Assembly: GCF_014205055.1 (NCBI RefSeq)
Contig: NZ_JACHMS010000001.1
Span: 3,720,001-3,784,000 of the forward strand
Source of the DNA: Streptomyces luteogriseus
Lineage (GTDB): Bacteria; Actinomycetota; Actinomycetes; Streptomycetales; Streptomycetaceae
Direction: 5' to 3'
Length of the DNA: 64,000 bases
Positions 17,641 to 25,634 of the stretch are shown here, piece after piece. Made by a program: the position numbers and the translations under genes. Under the pieces are notes generated by a model. The model had not been told where the DNA came from and ran no database searches. It was given only the letters and a program-made list of their open reading frames with translations. Each line of letters opens with the position of its first letter. Position 1 is the stretch's first letter.

Positions 17641-19378
17641 GGTGGACGGTCGTCTTCGCGGGGTTGCAGCCGCTGTGATTGCTCTTCGCGCCGACCGACG
17701 TCGCGACGAGCTCGTTCTTCGTGACCTGCTTCAGGGTGAGTACGTCGACGCAGACGCCGCCGACCGGGTCGGTCTGACGGAGCTTGCCCAACTCCTGGCC
17801 GACGGCGGCCCGTTCTACCGTGATGCGGAACGTGCCGAGGGGCAGTCTGCCGTCGAGGGCGACGCCTTGGCCCTCCCAGGTGCCGAGGTACGCGGCGGGC
17901 ACCGCGCCGGCGGAGGGGCCGGAGCTCGCGCTGGCCGCCGGGGGCGAGTCGGAACCGCTGGAGGAGTCCGCGTCGTTCTGGCCGCCGCCCCGGTCCGGCA
18001 GCAGGTCGAACACGAACACCGACCCGATCGTCACGGCCGCCATCGCTCCCGCGACCGCCAGCGCCACGGAGCAGCTCAGCCTGCGCACCCGGCCGCCGTC
18101 CTCGCCCTCCGGCGTGGACGTCGCCGCGACGGAGACGGTGACCCTGCCGGGGCGCCGGCCGGAGGCCGGGGCGGTGTCCTGCGGGTGGTCGCCGTCCCGG
18201 GGCTCGGGAACGGCGGCGACGTGGGGAGTGGGTGGCATCGCCGGGGGTTGCATCGCCGGGGGCGGGGCCTCCTCGGAAGAGGTCGCCTCGGAAGAGGTCA
18301 CCGCAGACGGCATCGCCCCGGGCGGCAGCACCCCGGGCGATGGCATCACCGGCGGCGGACCGAACACCCCGATCCCGCCGCTCCCGGCCGCTTCCGGCCC
18401 GCCCACCGAGGGGCTGCTGAAACCGACCGGCCCGGAAGGCCCCCCGGCCCCTCCCCCGGCCCCGGCCGCCGCCCCGGCTCCCGTCGCCTCCAGGTTCAGC
18501 AGGTGCACGGCACTGCGGCTCACCTGTTCCACCAGCGTCCCCGGCAGCCATCCGCCGGCCACGAGCCGGGCCGCGCCCTCGGGGGCCAGTCGGCGGGCCA
18601 GCTGAGCCGGGGTGGGCCGCGCCGCCGGGTCCTTGGCGAGGCACTCCGCCGTGAGGCCCCGCAACTCGTCGTCCAGCAGGCCTAGTTCCGGCTCCTCGTG
18701 GACGACCTTGTAGAGGAGGGCGGCGGAGGAGTCGCCGGGGAAGGGGGGCCGGCCGGTCGCCGCGTAGGCGAGGACCGCGCCCAGCGAGAAGACGTCGGCG
18801 GCGCCCGTGACGCCCTTGCCGAGGATCTGCTCGGGTGACATGTAGCCGGGTGAGCCGATGGACACGCCGGTGGAGGTGAGGGACGCGGTGCCGTCCGTGG
18901 CCCGGGCGATGCCGAAGTCGATCAGCAGGGGGCCGTCGAGGGTCAGCAGGACGTTCGACGGTTTCACGTCCCGGTGCACCAGGCCCAGCTCGTGCACCGC
19001 CGCCAGCGCCTCGGCGAGTCCCGCGCCCAGGGCCCGTACGGTCGGGGCCGGCAGGGGCCCCCCGTCGGCGACCGCGGCCGACAGGGAGGGACCCGCGGCG
19101 TACGCGGTGGCCACCCAGGGCACCCGCGCGCCCGGGTCCGCGTCCAGGACCGGCGCCGTCCAGGCACCGCCCACCCGGCGCGCGGCGTCGACCTCACGCC
19201 GGAAACGCGCCCGGAACTCCTCGTCCAGCGCGAAGTGCGGATGCACGATCTTCACGGCGACCGTGCGGCCACCGGGGCTGCGGCCCAGGTAGACCCGGCC
19301 CATGCCGCCGGAGCCCAGCCTGCCGAGCAGCCGGTAGGGCCCCACGACGGTGGGTTCGTCGACGTCGAGCGGCCGCAT
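17555..19378 (-). CDS. Transmembrane Ser/Thr protein kinase, PknB class
   Basis: A 607-residue kinase. The catalytic domain (about 8-270) has GSGGMGRVYLG, VAVKIV, HRDVKPSN, DFGIA and SPGYMSPEQ. A Gly/Ala/Pro-rich linker with repeated acidic/Ser stretches follows, then one membrane helix at about 440-462 and a roughly 110-residue exported domain that contains two Cys and an LGTWEGQG start. This domain looks beta-rich and ligand-binding, not PASTA. ATG 19378 is preferred over GTG 19387 because GGGGGAGGGG lies 7-9 nt upstream of the former. Together with the PQQ kinase it may derive from an old duplication with a swapped sensor. Sits 93 nt downstream of mqnA. Its 3' end overlaps a convergent gene. 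Confidence 0.88.
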   Translation of the reverse strand: MRPLDVDEPTVVGPYRLLGRLGSGGMGRVYLGRSPGGRTVAVKIVHPHFALDEEFRARFRREVDAARRVGGAWTAPVLDADPGARVPWVATAYAAGPSLSAAVADGGPLPAPTVRALGAGLAEALAAVHELGLVHRDVKPSNVLLTLDGPLLIDFGIARATDGTASLTSTGVSIGSPGYMSPEQILGKGVTGAADVFSLGAVLAYAATGRPPFPGDSSAALLYKVVHEEPELGLLDDELRGLTAECLAKDPAARPTPAQLARRLAPEGAARLVAGGWLPGTLVEQVSRSAVHLLNLEATGAGAAAGAGGGAGGPSGPVGFSSPSVGGPEAAGSGGIGVFGPPPVMPSPGVLPPGAMPSAVTSSEATSSEEAPPPAMQPPAMPPTPHVAAVPEPRDGDHPQDTAPASGRRPGRVTVSVAATSTPEGEDGGRVRRLSCSVALAVAGAMAAVTIGSVFVFDLLPDRGGGQNDADSSSGSDSPPAASASSGPSAGAVPAAYLGTWEGQGVALDGRLPLGTFRITVERAAVGQELGKLRQTDPVGGVCVDVLTLKQVTKNELVATSVGAKSNHSGCNPAKTTVHLKPVGDDLRYRSESQESGRPEARMSRVG

Positions 19379-19471
19379 GGGCGTCACCCCTCCCCCGTGG
19401 GCAGGCGGGGACGGCTCCGGTCCCGGTACGCCTGCACCACCCAGCAGAGTAGTGCGGGAGCACCGCCCGGC

Positions 19472-20320
19472 TCACGGCTGGAGCAGGTCCACCTTCACGT
19501 CCGCCGGGAAGCCGGTCGTCGGGCCGACCCTGCGTGCGAACTCGGCGACCGCCGCCAGCTGCGGGCCGCCGAAGCGGAAGTCGAGGGTCGTGAAGTAGCG
19601 GGCGAGGGTCTCCTCGTCGAAGGCCTCCCAGCGGGCGGCCTGCTCGGCGACCTTGCCGACCTCCTCAAGGGAGAGGTTGCGGGAGTCGAGGAAGGCCTCG
19701 TGCACCCGGCGCGTGATGACCGGCTCGCGCTCCAGGTAGTCGCGGCGGGCCGCCCAGACCGCGAAGACGAACGGCAGGCCCGTCCACTCCTTCCACAGCG
19801 CGCCCAGGTCGTGCACGGCCAGGCCGAAGCGCGGCCCGTCGAGCATGTTGGCGCGCAGCGCGGCGTCGCCGATGAGGACGGCGGCGTCGGCCTCCTGCAT
19901 CATCAGGCTCAGGTCGGGCGGGCAGGTGTAGTAGTCGGGCCGGACGCCGTAGCGCTCGGCGAGGAGCAGCTGGGCCAGGCGCACCGAGGTGCGGGAGGTC
20001 GACCCGAGGGCGACGCGGGCGCCGTCCAGCCGGTCCAGGGGGACCTGCGAGACGATCACGCAGGACATGACCGGGCCGTCGCAGCCGACGGCGATGTCGG
20101 GGAAGGCGACCAGGTCGTCGGCGTGCCGGAGGAACTCGACGAGGGTGATCGGACCGATGTCGAGTTCGCCCTGCACCAGCTTCTCGCTGAGCTTCTCCGG
20201 GGTGTCCTTGGAGAGCTCGAAGTCGAGGAGCGTGCCCGTTCTCGCGAGCCCCCAGTACAGGGGCAGGCAGTTCAGGAACTGGATGTGGCCGACGCGCGGC
20301 CGGGTGCGAGGATTGTCCAC
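19472..20320 (-). CDS. mqnA: Chorismate dehydratase MqnA (futalosine pathway)
   Basis: A 282-residue soluble enzyme that removes water from chorismate to give 3-enolpyruvylbenzoate, the first step of menaquinone synthesis by the futalosine route. The periplasmic-binding-protein-like fold is seen in the opening RVGHIQFLNCLPLYWGL motif and in the central GSTSRTSV substrate loop, both typical of the family; length is normal. The GTG at 20320 is the only sensible start. It is far from the other mqn genes (35-41 kb) but in the same 20-kb neighbourhood, a split arrangement normal for streptomycetes. Confidence 0.93.
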   Translation of the reverse strand: MDNPRTRPRVGHIQFLNCLPLYWGLARTGTLLDFELSKDTPEKLSEKLVQGELDIGPITLVEFLRHADDLVAFPDIAVGCDGPVMSCVIVSQVPLDRLDGARVALGSTSRTSVRLAQLLLAERYGVRPDYYTCPPDLSLMMQEADAAVLIGDAALRANMLDGPRFGLAVHDLGALWKEWTGLPFVFAVWAARRDYLEREPVITRRVHEAFLDSRNLSLEEVGKVAEQAARWEAFDEETLARYFTTLDFRFGGPQLAAVAEFARRVGPTTGFPADVKVDLLQP

Positions 20321-20641
20321 ATCGTGAGGCTAGCCCTCACGGCGTACGGACCGGCGCGCGACCCCGCCGTCGGGGTGTGGGCCCGTTGCGGGCGCCCCCT
20401 CCGCCAGTCGGCCGGAGGATGTTCAAACATTCGGGTGACGTGATCTTGACCCCTATTGCATTCCGCGGACTGCGTGCTAGGCTCGTCGCAAGTTGCAGTT
20501 TGGTTTCCCTTGCAGTACAGAGCCTGCGGAGCATGTGACCGCGGGCTCTCGTCATTCTCAGACATATGCACTTGTGCGGAATTCATCTTCACACTTGCTG
20601 GTTCTGGAGCAGGGCAACCCTTTTGGGCCCAAGGAGGGCTT
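20321..20641 (+). promoter_or_regulatory. Divergent mqnA / cold-shock region with long leader (321 bp)
   Basis: A 321-bp gene-free region. Reading right, TTGCAT (20456-20461) and TAGGCT (20478-20483), 16 nt apart, are the best promoter match and would give a leader of about 150 nt before the cold-shock ATG. The leader is unusually T/A-rich for this genome (20485-20625), and long 5' leaders are a known feature of cold-shock genes controlled by mRNA structure. AAGGAGGG at 20631-20638 is a strong ribosome binding site. The mqnA promoter must lie at the left end. Confidence 0.5.
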
Positions 20642-20845
20642 ATGGCTACCGGAACCGTTAAGTGGTTCAACGCCGAAAAGGGCTTTGGTTTCATCGCCCA
20701 AGAGGGCGGCGGCCCCGACGTCTTCGTCCACTACTCCGCGATCAATGCGACCGGCTTCCGGTCCCTCGAGGAGAACCAGCAGGTGTCTTTCGACGTCACG
20801 CAGGGTCCGAAGGGCCCGCAGGCTGAGAACGTCACGCCGGTCTGA
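20642..20845 (+). CDS. Cold-shock protein, CspA family
   Basis: A 67-residue single-domain OB-fold protein that binds single-stranded RNA and DNA. RNP1-like KGFGFI and RNP2-like VFVHYS motifs are intact, with the usual start MATGTVKWFNAEKGFG. The ATG at 20642 has AAGGAGGG immediately upstream. It is monocistronic: a long leader precedes and a strong hairpin follows. Roles are RNA chaperoning and anti-termination under cold or general growth conditions; streptomycetes carry several copies (scoF-type). Confidence 0.97.
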   Translation: MATGTVKWFNAEKGFGFIAQEGGGPDVFVHYSAINATGFRSLEENQQVSFDVTQGPKGPQAENVTPV

Positions 20846-20858
20846 TTTGTAGTACCCA

Positions 20859-20891
20859 AGGAGCCCCGCGCCGCCAGGCGACGGGGCTCCT
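20859..20891 (+). terminator. Rho-independent-type terminator of cold-shock gene
   Basis: AGGAGCCCCG (20859-20868) and CGGGGCTCCT (20882-20891) form a perfect 10-bp stem with a 13-nt loop, 13 nt after the cold-shock stop. It lacks a long U-tract, as is common for streptomycete terminators. Confidence 0.85.
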
Positions 20892-20955
20892 GCCCTTTCC
20901 GGGCCCTTCTGTCCGATGAATTCCCGGTGAATTCCGGCCGTGGGACGATGAGCGG

Positions 20956-21333
20956 ATGCGGAAAGATCAGCGGAACAGTGGCGAGGTCGGCGGTACGCCG
21001 GCCGACAAGCCCTTGGCGATGGGCCTGTCGGTCGGCCTGTCCTTGGGCACGGCGATAGGCCTCGTGCTCGGCATCACCGTCTTCGACAACCTCGCGCTGG
21101 GCCTGGCCCTTGGCCTCGGCTTCGGCACGGCGGTCGGAGCGGGGGCGGGCATCGGCGCGGGACAGGCCTCGCGACTCCAGGAGGACGGGGAGCACGAACA
21201 CGAGGGCGCCGGGGAGAACGACGGCGTAGGGAAGAACACGGGCGACGGGGAGAACACGGGCGACGGGGAACATGGCCGGAATCAAGGGGACGGCCGGTCG
21301 GACGAGAGCCGGGGCGACGGCGTCTCGCGCTAG
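20956..21333 (+). CDS. Small glycine-rich membrane protein
   Basis: A 125-residue protein from ATG 20956. Residues 20-65 form one or two hydrophobic helices built from repeated GLxLGxxxG steps, which pack tightly in membranes. The tail (70-125) is acidic and repetitive, with GENxGDG-like units (about 92-108) encoded by short imperfect DNA repeats. No function is recognised. It lies just upstream of the methyltransferase, whose N-terminus also bears DNA repeats. It could be two fused low-complexity segments, and the tail may be expendable. Confidence 0.5.
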   Translation: MRKDQRNSGEVGGTPADKPLAMGLSVGLSLGTAIGLVLGITVFDNLALGLALGLGFGTAVGAGAGIGAGQASRLQEDGEHEHEGAGENDGVGKNTGDGENTGDGEHGRNQGDGRSDESRGDGVSR

Positions 21334-21344
21334 GGTCTCCGGCC

Positions 21345-22145
21345 ATGACCGACGCCGCTGACCTCGTGAACGCCGCCCCCGGCCCCGTGGCCGACGCCCA
21401 CGACTTCGTGGCCGACGACGCCGGCCTCGTGGACGACCCCTCCGGCCTCGTGGACGACGACGCCGACTTCGTGAACGACCCCTCCGGCCTCGTGGACGAC
21501 GCCCCCGACTTCGTGACCGAGACCCGTGTGTTCTACGACGCCGTCGCCGAGGAGTACGCCGTCCGGTTCGGTGACCTGCGCCCGGGGACGCCGCTGGACC
21601 GGGGCGTGCTCCATGGGTTCGCGCAGCTCGTGGGCCAGGGGGGCGAGGTCGCCGACCTGGGGTGCGGGCCGGGGCGGGTCACGGCGTACCTGGCGTCCCA
21701 GGGACTGTCGGTGTTCGGGCTCGACGTGTCGGAGTCGATGCTCGCGATCGCCCGCCGCGAGAACCCGGGCCTGCGGTTCGTGCGGGGCTCGATGCAGGAG
21801 CCGGACCTGCCGGACGGCTCGCTCGACGGTGTCGTGTCCTGGTACTCGATCATCCACACACCCGAGGAGCACCTGCCCGCCCTCTTCACCGTCTTCCACC
21901 GCGTCCTGCGCCCCGGCGGCCATCTGCTGCTCGGCTTCCAGTGCGGGGACGAGCCCCGCCGCTACGAGGAGGCCTTCGGGCACCAGGTGTCCCTGACGTT
22001 CCGCCGGCGCCGGCCGGAGCGCATCGCCGCCCTGCTGAGCGGCGCCGGATTCACCGTCCGCGCCACGACGGTACGAGAGCCCGACGAGGCGCAGGGCGAG
22101 CCGGTCGCCCAGGCGAGCATCGTGGCCCGCAAGCCCGGGAAGTAG
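21345..22145 (+). CDS. Class I SAM-dependent methyltransferase with repeat-bearing N-terminus
   Basis: A 266-residue protein. From about residue 60 it is a standard Rossmann methyltransferase: YDAVAEEYA entry motif, SAM loop VADLGCGPGRV, acidic D at FGLDVSES, VVSWYSI motif and the LRPGGHLLLGF strand. The substrate is unknown, probably a small molecule or lipid. Residues 1-58 are an acidic low-complexity extension made of 14-residue units (DPSGLVDDDADFVN-like), repeated at the DNA level with a 42-bp period. Homologues normally begin near TRVFYD, so the real start could be an internal GTG such as 21513, although none of them has a good ribosome binding site. ATG 21345 is kept with caution. Confidence 0.8.
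   Translation: MTDAADLVNAAPGPVADAHDFVADDAGLVDDPSGLVDDDADFVNDPSGLVDDAPDFVTETRVFYDAVAEEYAVRFGDLRPGTPLDRGVLHGFAQLVGQGGEVADLGCGPGRVTAYLASQGLSVFGLDVSESMLAIARRENPGLRFVRGSMQEPDLPDGSLDGVVSWYSIIHTPEEHLPALFTVFHRVLRPGGHLLLGFQCGDEPRRYEEAFGHQVSLTFRRRRPERIAALLSGAGFTVRATTVREPDEAQGEPVAQASIVARKPGK
21402..21518 (+). repeat. 42-bp intragenic tandem repeat
   Basis: Two near-identical 42-bp units (starting near 21433 and 21475) plus a degenerate preceding copy encode acidic DPSGLVDD / DFVND blocks at the N-terminus of the methyltransferase. The period is a multiple of three, so copy-number change keeps the frame. Confidence 0.7.
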
Positions 22146-22276
22146 GCCGCCCGGGGCATCGCCGTAGCCCCACGTGTGATGCCCGAGCGGCCCCCGCAGC
22201 CGGGCGTACGCTCCCCAGCGCGAGCCCGCTGCCGACCCACCCGCCCCCGGTCTCCAGCGCCGGCCGGCCCCGGCCC

Positions 22277-24058
22277 CTAGAGCACCCCCGCGATGTCCCG
22301 CGCCGCGATGTACCCGAACGTCATCGCCGGGCCGATCGTCGACCCCGCGCCGGCGTAGCTGTGGCCCATGACGGCCGCGCTGGCGTTGCCCGCCGCGTAC
22401 AGGCCGGGGATCACCGAGCCGTCCTCGCGCAGCACCCGGGCCCGGGCGTCCGTGCGCAGTCCGCCCTTGGTGCCGAGGTCGCCGGGGACGATGCGGAAGG
22501 CGTGGTACGGGGGCAGCCAGAGGGGGGCCAGACAGGAGTTGGGGAGGACCGACGGGTCCGTGTAGTAGTGGTCGTAGGCGCTGTCGCCCCGGTGGAAGTC
22601 GGGGTCCTCGCCCCGGCGCGCCTGGGCGTTGAAGCGGTTCACGCTGGTGCGCAGGGCCGCCGCGGGGACGCCGATCGAGGCCGCCAGGGCGTCCAGGGTC
22701 CACTCCTTGTGCGCGGCCCCGGAGTCGTACCAGGTGCCGGGGAAGGGCAGGGCCGGCAGGACGTCCTTGAAGAGGTACCGGTTGCGGTAGTTCTGGTCGA
22801 CGATCAGCCAGCACGGGATGGCCGGGTCGGTGTCCTGGACGTCGTACATGGTGTGCACGACGTCGCTGTAGGGCGCGGCCTCGTTGACGAAGCGCCGGCC
22901 GGAGCCGTTCACCAGCAGCCCGCCGGGCAGGGTGCGTTCGGCGAGGCAGAAGTAGGGCTGTCCGGGGATCGGGATCGCCGGGCCCCACCAGGCGTCCTCC
23001 ATCAGGTCGAGCGCCGCGCCCAGCCGCTCCCCCGCCCGGATGCCGTCGCCGGTGTTCTCCTTCGCCCCGACGGTCCAGTCCGTGCCGATGGGCTGGCGCT
23101 GGAAGCGTTCCCGCATCGCGGCGTTGTGCTCGAAGCCGCCCGAGCCGACGATCACGCCCCGGCGGGCGCGGACCAGGCCCGGGGCGCCGTCGCGGGAGAC
23201 CACGGCTCCGGTGACCGTGCCGTTCTCGACGTGCAGGTCGGTCAGGGGCGAGTTCAGCCAGACCGGGACCCCGGCCGATCGCAGGCCCGCGCGCAGGCCC
23301 GCCGCGAGCGCCTGGCCCATCGTCAGGGGTTTCTGGCCGAGTGCCGCCGCCTTCACGCCGCGGGCGAGGCACTGGGCGGCGACGGCCGCGCCCCGGGCGT
23401 TGACGGCGGCCAGGGCGACCCACTTGTAGTCGGCGCTGAAGACGACCATGCCGGCGGGGACGTCCATGTACGGCGGGTTCAGGTGCGCCAGCTCGGCGCC
23501 CAGGAGGTTGCCGTCGATCTGGTCCGGCTCGATGGAGCGGCCGCCCGGCAGGCCGCCGGGGAGCTCGGGGTAGTAGTCGCTGTAGCCCTCCATCCAGCGG
23601 AAGCGGAGCGGGCTGTTCGCCATGACGAAGGAGATCGTCGCCGGGCCGTGGGCGAGGAAGGCACGCTGCCGGTCGGCGGGGACGTCCGGGCCGACGACCG
23701 CGGCGAGGTAGGCGGCGGCCTTCGCGGGGGTGTCCGGGACGCCGGCCGCGAGGAGCACCGGGTTGTTGGGGATCCAGATCCCGGCGCCGGAGCGGGCGGC
23801 CGAGCCGCCGAAGGTCGGTGCCTTCTCCACGACGACGCAGCTCAGGCCCTGCCGTGCGGCCGTCAGTGCGGCGGTCATGCCGGCGGCCCCGGAGCCGACG
23901 ACGACGACGTCGTACGTGCCGAGCGGGGGTAAGTCAGCTGCGCGGGCGCCCTGTTGGACGCCCGTGGCGACCGCGAGACCGGCACCGGCGGCACCGGCCA
24001 GCACTCGTCTTCGGGTCGGGGCTCCGGCAGTGCCGGCGGTGTCCGTGCGTGTGGTCAT
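22277..24058 (-). CDS. Tat-exported FAD dehydrogenase, 3-ketosteroid dehydrogenase-like
   Basis: A 593-residue flavoprotein of the fumarate reductase/3-ketosteroid-delta-1-dehydrogenase superfamily. A twin-arginine signal (RRRVLAGAAGAGLA, about 15-40) predicts export of the folded enzyme. FAD-binding is shown by VVVVGSGAAGMTAAL, the conserved GGSAARSGAG turn, and the C-terminal GLYAAGNASAAVMGHSYAGAG block typical of KstD-like enzymes. ATG 24058 is chosen over an upstream in-frame start because the Tat signal begins there. KstD itself is usually cytosolic, so a Tat signal suggests a different substrate, possibly an external sterol-like or quinonoid compound. Confidence 0.82.
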   Translation of the reverse strand: MTTRTDTAGTAGAPTRRRVLAGAAGAGLAVATGVQQGARAADLPPLGTYDVVVVGSGAAGMTAALTAARQGLSCVVVEKAPTFGGSAARSGAGIWIPNNPVLLAAGVPDTPAKAAAYLAAVVGPDVPADRQRAFLAHGPATISFVMANSPLRFRWMEGYSDYYPELPGGLPGGRSIEPDQIDGNLLGAELAHLNPPYMDVPAGMVVFSADYKWVALAAVNARGAAVAAQCLARGVKAAALGQKPLTMGQALAAGLRAGLRSAGVPVWLNSPLTDLHVENGTVTGAVVSRDGAPGLVRARRGVIVGSGGFEHNAAMRERFQRQPIGTDWTVGAKENTGDGIRAGERLGAALDLMEDAWWGPAIPIPGQPYFCLAERTLPGGLLVNGSGRRFVNEAAPYSDVVHTMYDVQDTDPAIPCWLIVDQNYRNRYLFKDVLPALPFPGTWYDSGAAHKEWTLDALAASIGVPAAALRTSVNRFNAQARRGEDPDFHRGDSAYDHYYTDPSVLPNSCLAPLWLPPYHAFRIVPGDLGTKGGLRTDARARVLREDGSVIPGLYAAGNASAAVMGHSYAGAGSTIGPAMTFGYIAARDIAGVL

Positions 24059-24189
24059 GGCCGCTCCAGCCCGACGAGAACGCGAAAAGGGGTGGGGAAT
24101 GTCGCGCGGGGGTCTTGCGAAGTCAAGACCCGTGCGGCACCACTGTGCGTCCGCACCGGGACCGATGGCCGCGCGGGGTCCGCCACCCG

Positions 24190-24404
24190 GCACCGACGGC
24201 CACCCGAGCCCGCTGCCCGAAGCCCGTCGCCGCGCACGCCCCCGCTACTCGAGGCCGACAACCACCCGCGCCCACCATCCGAAGCCGATCGCCACGCCCG
24301 CGCCCGCCCCCCGAAGCCGATCGCCACGCCCACGCCCGCGCCCGCCGAGCCAGGGCCGACAACCACCCGCGCCCGCCACCCGGAACCGACAACCACCCGC
24401 GCCC
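24190..24404. repeat. Degenerate tandem repeat array, about seven units
   Basis: The gap of 347 bp between the sugar-binding lipoprotein stop and the flavoprotein start contains about seven imperfect units of 27-40 bp. Each begins with a variant of gCCGAcaaCCACCCGcgCC or gAAGCCGAtcGCCACGCC. The array ends at the lipoprotein's stop region: CTAGTCGAGGCCGA at 24405 has a near copy, CTACTCGAGGCCGA, at 24245. The array therefore seems to have grown from the gene's own 3' end. The rest of the gap (24059-24190) shows nothing else recognisable. Confidence 0.65.
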
Positions 24405-24405
24405 G

Positions 24406-25527
24406 CTAGTCGAGGCCGATGGCCGCGCAGTCCGCCTTGTACTTGGACGTGCAGATGTCCTTCACCGTGTACACGCCGTCCGTGATCACCGTGTCCTTGA
24501 TGTTGTCCTTGGTGAGGGCGACCACCGGCACCAGCATCGACGGGATGCTCTTCTGCGTCGGGCTGTCGACCGTCTCCCGGGTCAGCGCCGCGAACTCGAT
24601 GGCGCGGCCCTGCACCTTGGCCACCGCGATCTTCGCGGCGTTGGTCGCCTCCAGCAGGAAGGACTTGTACACGGTCATGTACTGCTCGCCGGAGACGACT
24701 CGCTGCACCGCGTCGAGGTTGGCGTCCTGCCCCGTCACCGGCGGCATCCTGGTGGTCCCGGCCTCCTGGAGCGCCTCGATGACGGCGCCGGCCATGCCGT
24801 CGTTGGCCGAGTAGACGGCGGCGATGTTGTTCAGCCCGACGGACTGGATCGCCTTCTTCATGTTGGCCTTGGCGATCGCGGGCTTCCACTCCTTGGTGTC
24901 GTACTCCTTGACGATGTCCACCTGGCCCCGGAGCTCGCTCAGCGCGCCGTCCTTGAACCGGGCGGTGTTCGGGTCGCCGGGGTCGCCGTTCATCATGACG
25001 ACCTTGCTCTTCTCGGCCTTGTCGCCGAGTTCCCCGATGATGGCGCGGCCCTGGACCTGGCCCACGAGTTCGTTGTCGTGGGAGACGTAGGCGTCGATCG
25101 GGCCCTCGGCGAGCCGGTCGTAGGCGATGACCGGGATACCGGCGTCCTTGGCCTTCTGGACGTCCGTGGCAATGGTCTTGGAGTTGAGGGCGTCGACGAG
25201 GATGACGTCCACCTTGTCGGCGATCATCTTCCGGAACTGCTCGCTCTGTCTGGTGACGCTGGCCTCGGCGTTGGCGTAGCGGACCGTGCCCTTGTTCTCC
25301 GTGAGGGACGCGACCTCCTGCCTGATCAGGGGGTAGTCGAACTTCTCGAAGCGTGCCGTGTCGCGGTCGGGCAGCAGCAGGCCCACCGTGATGTCGTTGC
25401 CCTTCTTCGCGGCGGAGTCGTCACTCCCGCCATCGCCGCAGGCGGCGAGGGACAGGGCCGATACGGAGACCGCCAGGGCCATGGAGATTCGCCGCACGGC
25501 GGCCTGACGGGGGTTGCGCGCTATCAC
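24406..25527 (-). CDS. Sugar-binding lipoprotein of ABC transporter, XylF/ChvE type
   Basis: A 373-residue periplasmic-type binding lipoprotein (Peripla_BP_4). The signal has lipobox LAAC, with Cys at about residue 30. The mature part has DITVGLLLPD, the DVILVDALNSK strand, GIPVIAYDRL and the hinge VTGQDANLDAVQ, all typical of xylose/multiple-sugar binding proteins. The GTG start at 25527 follows GGAAGG. No permease or ATPase gene is adjacent, so it is an orphan binding protein that must partner with a transporter elsewhere or act as a sensor. Confidence 0.85.
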   Translation of the reverse strand: MIARNPRQAAVRRISMALAVSVSALSLAACGDGGSDDSAAKKGNDITVGLLLPDRDTARFEKFDYPLIRQEVASLTENKGTVRYANAEASVTRQSEQFRKMIADKVDVILVDALNSKTIATDVQKAKDAGIPVIAYDRLAEGPIDAYVSHDNELVGQVQGRAIIGELGDKAEKSKVVMMNGDPGDPNTARFKDGALSELRGQVDIVKEYDTKEWKPAIAKANMKKAIQSVGLNNIAAVYSANDGMAGAVIEALQEAGTTRMPPVTGQDANLDAVQRVVSGEQYMTVYKSFLLEATNAAKIAVAKVQGRAIEFAALTRETVDSPTQKSIPSMLVPVVALTKDNIKDTVITDGVYTVKDICTSKYKADCAAIGLD

Positions 25528-25634
25528 TGGTGGTGCCTTCCGATGGGGGGAGCATCGTGACGAGGTGGTCGAAAGCCAACGGGCAGACGCCGTGCGTCGT
25601 CAAGAACCACGTGTGAAGAGATCGCAAAGGTGAC

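Noticed and set aside
24059..24405. A CRISPR-like array in the gap after the binding protein
   Set aside because: Units are degenerate, adjacent without unique spacers, and vary in length; there are no cas genes. It is a simple degenerate tandem repeat.
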